NCBI GenBank assembly: GCA_018400335.1
Contig: JAGYMT010000018.1
Coordinates: 1-12,599 of the forward strand
Origin: Kiritimatiellia bacterium
Lineage (GTDB): Bacteria > Verrucomicrobiota > Kiritimatiellia > JAAZAB01
Reading direction: 5' to 3'
Length of the DNA stretch: 12,599 nt
A program made the position numbers and the translations under genes. The notes under the pieces are model-generated. The model searched no databases and was not told the DNA's origin. It saw nothing but the letters and a program-made list of their open reading frames with translations. Positions 1-7,008 of the stretch are shown piece by piece; the first letter of the stretch is position 1, and each line of letters begins with the position of its first letter.

Positions 1-308
1 TCGGCCATGCGCCGCGTCAGCGGCTCGGCCCGCGGCGGGAGAACGAGCGACCATGTATCGTCGAGTGCCGCTTCCGACCGCTCGGGCCGCGCCCGGCGGT
101 CGCGGCTGAACCGAGAGAAGTAGTCTTTGGAGAGAGCGCTGTGGGGACTGGCGTCATACGCCGCATCCGCCTCCCGCGACAGGCGCGCCACGAGTTGCTT
201 CAAGGTCTCCGGTCGCGGTTCCGGCGCCGCCCGATCGGCCCGCGACCGTCCCCCGTCGTTGCGCCGTTCGCCCCGGTCAATCCGCCGTCTCTTTTCGCCG
301 TGGTTCAT
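1..308 (-). CDS. Partial hypothetical protein, Arg-rich N-terminus (3' end beyond left edge)
   Basis: Reading the minus strand from ATG at 308-306 gives 102 codons without a stop up to the window edge. The start is well supported: GGAGG lies 7 nt upstream. The protein begins MNHGEKRRRIDRGE, and about one residue in five of the visible part is Arg (21 of 102), with many Asp, Glu and Ala. There is no signal peptide or membrane segment. After a low-complexity region of about 80 residues, a more ordered segment begins (DTWSLVLPPRAEPLTRRMA). It faintly recalls the first beta-alpha unit of GH67-N/DUF4838-type domains, but this is too short to assign. GC here is about 72%, well above the rest of the window. 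The gene lies 138 bp downstream of the five-gene operon on the same strand and may or may not be co-transcribed with it. No function is assigned. Confidence 0.62.
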   Translation of the reverse strand, partial: MNHGEKRRRIDRGERRNDGGRSRADRAAPEPRPETLKQLVARLSREADAAYDASPHSALSKDYFSRFSRDRRARPERSEAALDDTWSLVLPPRAEPLTRRMA

Positions 309-315
309 GTCGTGA

Positions 316-320
316 CCTCC
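316..320 (-). promoter_or_regulatory. Strong Shine-Dalgarno (GGAGG) deciding the start of the left-edge gene
   Basis: On the minus strand GGAGG is followed 7 nt later by ATG at 308-306. This is the main evidence that the high-GC open frame running off the left edge is a real gene. No clear -35/-10 pair is visible in the 138 bp before it. Confidence 0.6.
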
Positions 321-446
321 ATTTCATGCGTTCCGTTCTGGTCGCGGAACCGGGCGCTCGCGTTGACGAGCCCGGCTCCGTCAGCCCGGCAATCCGTCCA
401 CTCCACCTCGCAGAGTTAATCCTCACACCTCGTCACAGAGGAGCAG

Positions 447-1874
447 TTACCATGTTTCACTTGGCAACAGCCACCGCAAGACCTTTTCCATCATTCCGGG
501 CCACTCCCGCCAGTCCCAAAACGCAGTTTCGCCGGACGGCGGTTCACCCAGCACGGTTCCGGCAAGCATCGCAATCCGGCCGCGGCCGTATTGACGCACC
601 AAGAGAACGGGAATTCCATCCGCTGCAAGCTCGATCATCGAATCAGGCTTCGGTTCGCCGCGATGAATCCAGAGCGCCCGCGGCAAAGGCTCCGCCGTCG
701 GAATCGGACCCAGGATGCCTCCCTCGCGCGACGAAAGAGGCGCAAAAGCGGGCAGAGAACGGAGATCCCGGGGACCAGCGGGCGTTAACGGCAGAAGATC
801 GGAAAGAATTCCGCTCGAGTCCCATTCTCCGCGCCCGAAGGCGAAGGGTCCGCCTATCAGTAGGAGTCCGGCGCCGGCCTTCACGGCGTCCTGAATCAGC
901 GCGCGCTGGGACAGGCTCAGGTTGTCGGCCTCGACGTTGCATAGCACGATAAGGTCATAACTCAGAGCGTGAGCATAACGTTCATCACGCTCGCGCGCCT
1001 TTCGCCGCGCCGCGATTACCTCCTTGCTCTCCAATTGCAGGTCAGACAAATCGTCGGCGCCCGCCAAAAGATCGAGACTTTCGGCCGGACGCAAGCTTTG
1101 CGCCTCCTTTAGCGCATCCGCCAGCTCTTTTTTCGCGGCAGCTTCGCCGGTGAGCACCTTGGACGTGCCGTCCAGCCCAACACCGTCCAACCCCGATGGC
1201 GGCCTCGGGGTCCATGCGAAGTCAACCTTGGCATCAATAGCTTTGAGCGCCTCAAGTATCCGGTAGTGCTGGTAATAGAGCCCCTTCACGAACCACACTC
1301 GGATACCGTCGTGAGGCTGCAATCGCGGATCGGATAACCGCTCGGAACCACCGGCGGCAAGAGTTTCCGACTCGCTGAACGCCCTCTTGCGGACAATAGT
1401 TATCCTGTCAACCCAAGCCGGCGGTCCGGCGAGTTTGCGCAAGTCACTGCGAATCGTGGCCTTCCATTGACCCGGCGCCATGGGATACGGAATCGTGAAT
1501 TCCTGATAAGCGTTGGGCGCCTTGAAATCGGCGCCCTTAATCTGGAAATGCCTTTCACCGCCATAGACATGAAAGATGGGATCCTTGCAGGTATTGTCTT
1601 CCACTTTCAGACGAAAGCGGATCTCGTATTCTCCGGCGGTTACGCTTCGTTGAGTGTGAAGACTGTACCAACCATAATACGACCGGTCGCTGGCGGGAAA
1701 ATACAGCGCTCTCCCGTCAAGGGCGTCGGGATCGTCAACACAAGACGTCCCGGGATCCCTCGATCCCGTTGCTTCGAATATTGCCACCACATCTTCCCGC
1801 GCCAAAAGGGAGTCGGCCGACAGCATCAAGCAAAGCGCTCCTAATGCGCTAAGAATAAGTTTTGCCTTTTTCAT
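447..1874 (-). CDS. Secreted protein with beta-sandwich N-terminus and GATase1/ThuA-like C-terminus
   Basis: 475 residues. The frame is open back to 1907, but ATG at 1874 is preferred: it overlaps the upstream stop as ATGA, has GAGGGAG 8 nt upstream, and starts a clear Sec signal peptide (MKKAKLILSALGALCLMLSA, likely cleaved after about residue 25, SLLA). Residues about 28-165 look like a beta-rich, carbohydrate-binding-type sandwich. Residues about 228-303 are charged and probably helical. Residues about 304-470 resemble a GATase1-like Rossmann domain (YDLIVLCNVEADNLS, then AGAGLLLIGGPFAFG, later GRGRIAMLAG), as in ThuA and DUF1355-type proteins. No catalytic Cys-His pair of true amidotransferases is evident, so it may bind rather than catalyse. 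It is the last gene of the operon. The role is inferred to be extracytoplasmic glycan handling; the exact function is unknown. Confidence 0.85.
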   Translation of the reverse strand: MKKAKLILSALGALCLMLSADSLLAREDVVAIFEATGSRDPGTSCVDDPDALDGRALYFPASDRSYYGWYSLHTQRSVTAGEYEIRFRLKVEDNTCKDPIFHVYGGERHFQIKGADFKAPNAYQEFTIPYPMAPGQWKATIRSDLRKLAGPPAWVDRITIVRKRAFSESETLAAGGSERLSDPRLQPHDGIRVWFVKGLYYQHYRILEALKAIDAKVDFAWTPRPPSGLDGVGLDGTSKVLTGEAAAKKELADALKEAQSLRPAESLDLLAGADDLSDLQLESKEVIAARRKARERDERYAHALSYDLIVLCNVEADNLSLSQRALIQDAVKAGAGLLLIGGPFAFGRGEWDSSGILSDLLPLTPAGPRDLRSLPAFAPLSSREGGILGPIPTAEPLPRALWIHRGEPKPDSMIELAADGIPVLLVRQYGRGRIAMLAGTVLGEPPSGETAFWDWREWPGMMEKVLRWLLPSETW

Positions 1875-3829
1875 TCGACCGCTCCCTCGAAAACGATGAT
1901 GTTCCAATATATGAGTTCGGGCGCATTCACGCCGACAACGCCGCTTTCCGCATCGAATGGCAACGACAGAACGTCAGGCCCGTTCAGGCGATCAGATGTC
2001 ACGCGGAACACCTTTTCAACACGGACATTCTCCGGCAGAGTCAACTCCAGATGGATATCGGTCTGCGTCTTCGGCTCGGTTTCAAGGTCGGGATGATAGC
2101 GATAGTATTCGTTCACGGACGGATTGATGAGATGAACAATAAATTGAACGCGTCCATCCGGCAGGTCGCGGCGCCGGACGTACTCCCGCCACCAGACCGT
2201 CGCCGCGCTTGTGACGCTGACCAGCGATTCCGGTTCGTCCACGAACTTCATGCCGTCGCCATACAGCAAATCGCAATGCCTGGCGTAAAGGCGCATATAA
2301 GGATAATAGTCCTCGGCAACGCCATAGCAGAGGTGCATCCCGGAAGCCAGAAGGACGGCATGGAGAATAGCTCCGTCGGGATTCATCGGATCAGCTCCGA
2401 TACTCCCGACGATGCCGTAGGGGTAGCCACCGGCTTCGCGGACGACGGGAATGGCAAGCTTCAAATACTCCCTGATATTTTTCCAGCTATCAGGGCGGCT
2501 GCCTTCAGCGGTGGATGTGCGTCCCGCCATGCCTTCGTCCATAATCAAGCCGCCGCTTGCCGCCTCGGCCGCGAATTTTGGCTTTTTTGCCTGAACGGCA
2601 TCAGTCGGCCATCCCACGTTCGCGCCATATACGAAATGAGGAACAGCCTGGCGTCCGGCCGCAACCATGCCTTTGACCAAATCCGCCTCCATGGCCGCGG
2701 TGTCGGCGCCTTTCGAAAGCACCCGCTCCCCCTCCAGATCAATCAAATCCTGTTCCACGTACCAGCCGTAACTATCCAGACGAATGCCGTCCCATCCGAA
2801 TATTCGAACTGACCCGGCAATTTGTTCAAAACCGTATCGCGCCACTTCCGGCTTCTGAACAAGAGCCAGTATGGCCGGCAGCCCGCCTGGAGCGGTCGCC
2901 ATGGGAAGCCATTTGCCGTCCTCAATCGGTGAGCGCGCTTTCCACTCGAGTTCGGGAATATCGAATCTGCAGCCGTACCAGTCATAGTCCCAATGGAACC
3001 ATTCGGGGTGTTTGCGCGCGATCTCGAAGCCCGCCGGACCGCTGGCCCACTTTGTGGCATAGAAAAGCATCCAGCCCCCCAAGTCATGAACCTCTCGCAC
3101 CATGCTCTTCAGTCCGGCCCGGCTCATGATCCGCGCGGCCTGCCCCGAGAACCAGTATTCGAGGTCCGTCGCCATTCCGCTCCAATCGCAAGGCGCCCAA
3201 AACGGCGACTCAGCCATGCAGAAATACATTGCGCGCATTCTTGCGGCTCCCGACTCAGGCGAATGAACGCTCATGCACGCGAGGGGAATCGTGAGGTGCC
3301 CGATCTTAAGGGGACTATCCGTTACCATGAAGTATTCGCGGGCCGTCGCCACCCTGTTCGACGCGTCCACTATGTCGGCGCGAACCTCGTAGCCGTACTC
3401 CGCGCCGGACTCCCCGGACCCCGTTCCATAGACACAAGTCAGTTTCCGGCTTTCATCGGCGGCAAGATCGAATTCATCTTCCAGGAGGATAACGGGCGGT
3501 TCGAGTCCATGAAACAGCTCAATTTTTATCCGCGCGCCTTTGGCGTTCTTGCGGGCCTTAACGTCGCAACTTATCGCGACGGGAGAATCATATCGGTAGA
3601 CAAGCTTGTCGACCCGAATACTCTCGACAAACACATCAGGAACGGGCTTTGATACAGGCCGGGCTTTCTCTTCCAACAGGCCGGCCAAATTCTTTCCCGA
3701 CTCATCCGACCCATCGCCGGGCCAGAGATCAGGCGGTTGAGCCGCGCACGCGAAAGCGAGCATTACAAGAGAAATCAACGATGCCGCAAGCCTCAAAGCT
3801 CGATCACTATTTCCCGTCGCGCTTTTCAT
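1871..3829 (-). CDS. Secreted GH66-like (dextranase/cycloisomaltooligosaccharide glucanotransferase-type) protein
   Basis: 652 residues from ATG 3829 (AGGGA 8 nt upstream); a GTG one codon earlier is in frame but less likely. A Sec signal peptide covers residues about 10-30 (hydrophobic LAASLISLVMLAFACA, probably cut after ACA). Residues about 65-170 form an Ig-like N-terminal sandwich. A TIM barrel follows, with IFGWDGIRLDSYGW (Asp352) and GGLIMDEGMAG (Glu432). The layout of N-sandwich, barrel with Asp nucleophile, acid/base Glu some 70-80 residues later, and C-terminal sandwich (about 540-650) matches GH66, where Asp/Glu are about 70 residues apart. Similarity is at the level of fold and motif, so substrate is uncertain: an alpha-glucan or another alpha-linked glycan. 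Alternatives are GH13/GH36-related or an uncharacterised barrel. The stop overlaps the next gene by ATGA. Confidence 0.85.
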   Translation of the reverse strand: MKSATGNSDRALRLAASLISLVMLAFACAAQPPDLWPGDGSDESGKNLAGLLEEKARPVSKPVPDVFVESIRVDKLVYRYDSPVAISCDVKARKNAKGARIKIELFHGLEPPVILLEDEFDLAADESRKLTCVYGTGSGESGAEYGYEVRADIVDASNRVATAREYFMVTDSPLKIGHLTIPLACMSVHSPESGAARMRAMYFCMAESPFWAPCDWSGMATDLEYWFSGQAARIMSRAGLKSMVREVHDLGGWMLFYATKWASGPAGFEIARKHPEWFHWDYDWYGCRFDIPELEWKARSPIEDGKWLPMATAPGGLPAILALVQKPEVARYGFEQIAGSVRIFGWDGIRLDSYGWYVEQDLIDLEGERVLSKGADTAAMEADLVKGMVAAGRQAVPHFVYGANVGWPTDAVQAKKPKFAAEAASGGLIMDEGMAGRTSTAEGSRPDSWKNIREYLKLAIPVVREAGGYPYGIVGSIGADPMNPDGAILHAVLLASGMHLCYGVAEDYYPYMRLYARHCDLLYGDGMKFVDEPESLVSVTSAATVWWREYVRRRDLPDGRVQFIVHLINPSVNEYYRYHPDLETEPKTQTDIHLELTLPENVRVEKVFRVTSDRLNGPDVLSLPFDAESGVVGVNAPELIYWNIIVFEGAVE

Positions 3830-3861
3830 CACTGCTTTCCCTGGATAATGGAATTAAACAT
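3829..3861 (-). CDS. Possible 10-codon minicistron ahead of the GH66-like gene
   Basis: ATG at 3861 has a purine-rich GAGGGGGG 6 nt upstream and encodes MFNSIIQGKQ. Its TGA shares one base with the ATG of the next gene (TGATG). The arrangement fits a translation-coupling leader peptide, but a chance short frame is quite possible. There is no attenuator-like run of one amino acid. Confidence 0.2.
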   Translation of the reverse strand: MFNSIIQGKQ

Positions 3862-3922
3862 TCAGCGCCCCCCTCTACAACAGGTTTCAAACAGTACCAT
3901 GCCGGCGAAGAGCATCCAACAG

Positions 3923-4870
3923 TTATTTTTGGAAAGCATCGACAATTTGACGGTATGTCGCGTCGCGCATACCGAGCGACGCGTAATCCTCGACATAACC
4001 GATATAACCGCCGTTGAACCTTCCCAGCGAATGACGCAAGCGTTTGACATAGTCGCGGATTTCATCCTGTGTTCCGTTCAACGCCAGTCGCTGATGATCA
4101 ACTGCGCAGCAAAAGCAAACATGTCCGCCATATTCCGCGCCAAGTCGTTCAACGCCGAAGACGTCCGGCTGCAGCAGTTCAAGAACATCAACTCCGATAT
4201 CAATCAGGTCTCCAATGATATCCCAAACGTCTCCACAGGTATGAAACCACACCTTCTTGCCCGCCTTGCGCACCATCGCGAACTGCTCCTCGTACCTGGG
4301 CCGAAACACCTCGCGCCACATGGCGGGAGAGACAATCAGCCCCTGCTGAGCGCCCCAGTCATCGCCGAAGGCGATCGAATCCAACGGCATATCCGCGATC
4401 CTCTCGATCAAGCCGTTCTCGAATCCGAACACAATATCCAGAACTTTCCCCGCCGCCGCTGGATCATCCCAAAGATCGGTCAGGAACGACTCAAACCCGC
4501 GCAGAAACGTTGCCTGGTTAAAACCCGTGATGCCAAGGCTGAAACGGAGAAACTTCTCCGAGTTCGCCCCGGCCCATTCCGCGACATGCGCCATGCGTCC
4601 CGGGTCGCGAGGATCGGGCGGAACGTATGAGTCAAGCAACGATTTATCCGCCAACGGCGGCTGCTCAGGCTGACCCATGGTGCCGTCCAGTCGCTTCCAC
4701 ACGTATCCCCATTCGGTGGCGCCTTCCACTGCCGGATTGAAACTCCCGCTCGCTGCCCATCCCGTTGACAACACGTCCGACCGATCGGTATCGCGATTAA
4801 AGAAGAGCATGGGCAATCGCGGAGGAGCCTTGAATTCAATGGCGCGCAGCGTCAATTCCTTTGATGTCAT
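3923..4870 (-). CDS. Uroporphyrinogen decarboxylase (URO-D) superfamily protein, MtaA-like, not HemE
   Basis: 315 residues. ATG 4870 overlaps the preceding stop as ATGA and has GGGAGGA upstream. The URO-D/cobalamin-independent methyltransferase barrel is recognisable: MTSKELTLRAIEF at the start, GDDWGAQQGLIVSPAMWREV (residues 169-188), VWFHTCGDVWDII (His210, Cys212), and CCAVDHQ.L..GTQDEIRDYV (254-275). The HemE motif RQAGR is absent and no haem genes are nearby, so this is not the tetrapyrrole enzyme. H-x-C-G matches the zinc-binding start of MtaA/MtbA-type methyltransferases. The usual distant third Cys is not obvious, though Cys252, 254 and 255 are near. It is probably cytoplasmic. Its position directly after a glycosidase-like gene suggests a job in sugar catabolism, such as removing or transferring a methyl group from a modified sugar. 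That is inference only: no corrinoid protein gene is in the window. Confidence 0.9.
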   Translation of the reverse strand: MTSKELTLRAIEFKAPPRLPMLFFNRDTDRSDVLSTGWAASGSFNPAVEGATEWGYVWKRLDGTMGQPEQPPLADKSLLDSYVPPDPRDPGRMAHVAEWAGANSEKFLRFSLGITGFNQATFLRGFESFLTDLWDDPAAAGKVLDIVFGFENGLIERIADMPLDSIAFGDDWGAQQGLIVSPAMWREVFRPRYEEQFAMVRKAGKKVWFHTCGDVWDIIGDLIDIGVDVLELLQPDVFGVERLGAEYGGHVCFCCAVDHQRLALNGTQDEIRDYVKRLRHSLGRFNGGYIGYVEDYASLGMRDATYRQIVDAFQK

Positions 4871-7008
4871 CGCGAAACATCCTCCCGTTGTACAATTCGA
4901 TACGCCGAGAAAGCCCGTGCTTGCAGCTCACCCTTGTGGGACAGACTCTTAACACCGTCTCCGGTCAACTCATCCACGCAAGCGACATCCGATAGAGGCA
5001 CAACGCAATCTCGATAGGTCCACAGAACGTCGGCATCCGCCTTGCTCCAGCGAACTCCGCATCCTCCCGGCAGCATTGTTCGGCGCGCTCCGATCATATG
5101 AGGCAGCGCCTGCCTATAGATTCGGTTGAGCCGGACGTGCCAATCGGGCAGTTCGTGCTCAAGGTTGAAACGATGAATAATGGAGCCTGCGCGATTTGCC
5201 ATGAGACGGAACAGAAAGACTTCGAGCTCTTCCCGGGTCCGGTAGCGAGGCTCAATGCTAAGACAGTTATCCACTGCCATATCTTCATGTCCGATCCACC
5301 AAGCCAGATCGTTCTGCCCCACCACGCCCTGTTTCTCGGCCAGGCGCGCGCCCTGCAAATCCACGACGCCAAAATCACCTATCCCAAAAGGCGAAACCCC
5401 CTCGAAGGAGAACGATCGGATGCCGAGTTTCTGAAATTCGCCGTAAAGCCGGCCCAGCGCGCCGAGGTTGCCTCGCATGCGTTCCGCGCAATTATAGGCG
5501 AGCATATTCAGGTTCGCCCACGAATCGGTGAAAAGATAGTCCAATCCGCCCTCCTCCTTCCATCGCCGTATATCGCCAAGAACCCAATCGAAAAAGCCGG
5601 GATGATTCAGATCCATTGTGACAATCGCGCCTATGCCATAGCCGCCGCTCCACGTCAGCGAATTCACGCAGCGCATGCGCCATTCAGGATGCTCGCGGAG
5701 TATGGCGGCGCGCGGCGAAAGCACGGTGCTGAACCAGGCGCCCAGTTCTATTCCATGCAGGCAAGCCTTGTCATACATGTATCGCCATGCCTTCATGCCG
5801 CCCCAGAAATCGGACGGCAGCAACCTGTGCGTGGCGCATACGCTTCCGCAGTGCAACTCGCCGTGGATGCTGTTGTCGCATTTCCTCTTAAGCCCATCGA
5901 CGGTAACGTCGCTCTCGGACATGACCTCCGGGAAAAACCGGGCTATTCCGGCCTTTGCCAGAAGGGGAATCACATGATCTCCTATCGCGTAGGGAACATC
6001 CCGGCTGTCCACCTCGATTCCGGGCGCGACCGTCATCTTGACGCCGCCGTCGACCACGCGCGTGGTGTAGGAAAGCCTGATTTCAGGAAGCACCGGTGTC
6101 GGCGCCACATTGAACGGCTTGCGGATTGCTCCGTAGGCGAGCTCGCGCGCCGCCCACCAAAGGTCACGCGCCTCATGATCGGCTATCGGCCCGGAGGTGA
6201 AGAGCACGTTTTGCGGCGCGGTAACCGCGCGGCCCGACAGCTCCACGCGGTGCTCGTCGAGCACACGCAGGAGCGTCGAGCCCTTGCGCGACTCGGAGAT
6301 GCTGCTCACAGCCTCGAATTCGGGCCAGTAACGCAAAAGAGCGCCAAGCTTGCCGTATTGAAAGTCGAAGGCCTGCAACAATCCGCCGCGCGGTCCCAGC
6401 TGGTAGGAAAAACCCTGGGGCGATCCGTATTGGTCCAGCGTCTTCAGGCAGGCGGTCGTGAAAACGGAGTTCCTGGCGCCCTTGTAGACCGGCATGTTAC
6501 ATTGACCCTGACTCAGAACGGTGTTTCCGACGATCGAGCCGCCCAGTTCCCACGAGCCGTCCATAACCAGACGGTGCACCTTGCGCTTTGAGCTTGCAAA
6601 GCGCAATGAATGCGAGAAGCCGGACCAGTCGCGGCCGCCCATGCTGAGCGATGCCGGCTTCAGCGCCAGCACCAGCTTGTCCTCTACCGGCTCGCGCGGC
6701 AGCGCAACGTTCACCAACGCCTGCTCGTATTCATCCATGTACTCCTGCCGCAAGCCTGGCGTTCCGACCAGTCGCAGGTTCACAAACGCTTCTCCGCCTT
6801 TGCCGAAATCCACGCGCTCCAGGATCGCGCGATCATACCGATAGCCATCAGGCGTTTCCAGCCGCGGCAGCATGGGAAAACCGCCGTCACGCAACCGAGC
6901 GCCATCAACGACGATCTCGCCGATGCCACGCCAGTCCTTTGCCGGTCCCAACAGAAGCTGAATCTTTACGCCGTCTCCGACCTTGATCCATCTCGCTTTA
7001 TTGTTCAT
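4867..7008 (-). CDS. Glycosidase-like TIM-barrel protein of unassigned family (clan GH-D-like)
   Basis: 713 residues from ATG 7008, which overlaps the GH2 stop as ATGA with AGGGAG upstream. It has no signal peptide, so it is likely cytoplasmic. Residues about 1-300 are beta-rich, resembling the large N-terminal sandwich of GH36/GH31-type enzymes. A barrel follows: ELGAWFSTVLSPRAAILREHPEW (421-443), AIVTMDLNHPGFFDWVLGDI (461-480), GLDYLFTDSWANL (488-500; Asp495 is a plausible nucleophile) and SFSFEGVSPFGIGDFGVVD (532-550; Glu536 or Asp545/550 as acid/base candidates). Residues about 640-710 look like a small C-terminal sandwich. The HPEW...D...DSWANLN pattern resembles retaining alpha-galactosidase-type barrels, but I cannot place it in a named family. 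It sits between a GH2 enzyme and a URO-D protein, consistent with intracellular cleavage of a galactose-containing oligosaccharide (inferred). Confidence 0.85.
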   Translation of the reverse strand: MNNKARWIKVGDGVKIQLLLGPAKDWRGIGEIVVDGARLRDGGFPMLPRLETPDGYRYDRAILERVDFGKGGEAFVNLRLVGTPGLRQEYMDEYEQALVNVALPREPVEDKLVLALKPASLSMGGRDWSGFSHSLRFASSKRKVHRLVMDGSWELGGSIVGNTVLSQGQCNMPVYKGARNSVFTTACLKTLDQYGSPQGFSYQLGPRGGLLQAFDFQYGKLGALLRYWPEFEAVSSISESRKGSTLLRVLDEHRVELSGRAVTAPQNVLFTSGPIADHEARDLWWAARELAYGAIRKPFNVAPTPVLPEIRLSYTTRVVDGGVKMTVAPGIEVDSRDVPYAIGDHVIPLLAKAGIARFFPEVMSESDVTVDGLKRKCDNSIHGELHCGSVCATHRLLPSDFWGGMKAWRYMYDKACLHGIELGAWFSTVLSPRAAILREHPEWRMRCVNSLTWSGGYGIGAIVTMDLNHPGFFDWVLGDIRRWKEEGGLDYLFTDSWANLNMLAYNCAERMRGNLGALGRLYGEFQKLGIRSFSFEGVSPFGIGDFGVVDLQGARLAEKQGVVGQNDLAWWIGHEDMAVDNCLSIEPRYRTREELEVFLFRLMANRAGSIIHRFNLEHELPDWHVRLNRIYRQALPHMIGARRTMLPGGCGVRWSKADADVLWTYRDCVVPLSDVACVDELTGDGVKSLSHKGELQARAFSAYRIVQREDVSR

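Noticed and set aside
350..375. Hairpin CCGGGCGCTCG / CGAGCCCGG as terminator of the five-gene operon
   Set aside because: The stem has a 2-nt bulge and no U-run follows in the minus-strand transcript, so intrinsic termination is not supported.
326..952. 208-codon plus-strand open frame across the intergenic gap and the 3' end of the GATase-like gene
   Set aside because: Low-complexity Arg/Pro/Ser-rich translation, antisense to a well-supported gene.
1862..2812. 316-codon plus-strand open frame
   Set aside because: Antisense to the secreted GH66-like gene; the translation has no recognisable motif.
3737..4630. 297-codon plus-strand open frame
   Set aside because: Antisense to the URO-D gene with clear family motifs; no supporting signals.
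3923..4870. Annotation as HemE, true uroporphyrinogen decarboxylase
   Set aside because: It lacks RQAGR and has no haem biosynthesis neighbours; the MtaA-like H-x-C-G motif and glycosidase context point elsewhere.
5098..6591. 497-codon open frame on the plus strand
   Set aside because: It is entirely antisense to the 4867-7008 gene, has no domain-like sequence and no fitting ribosome site. It is a by-product of codon bias on the opposite strand.
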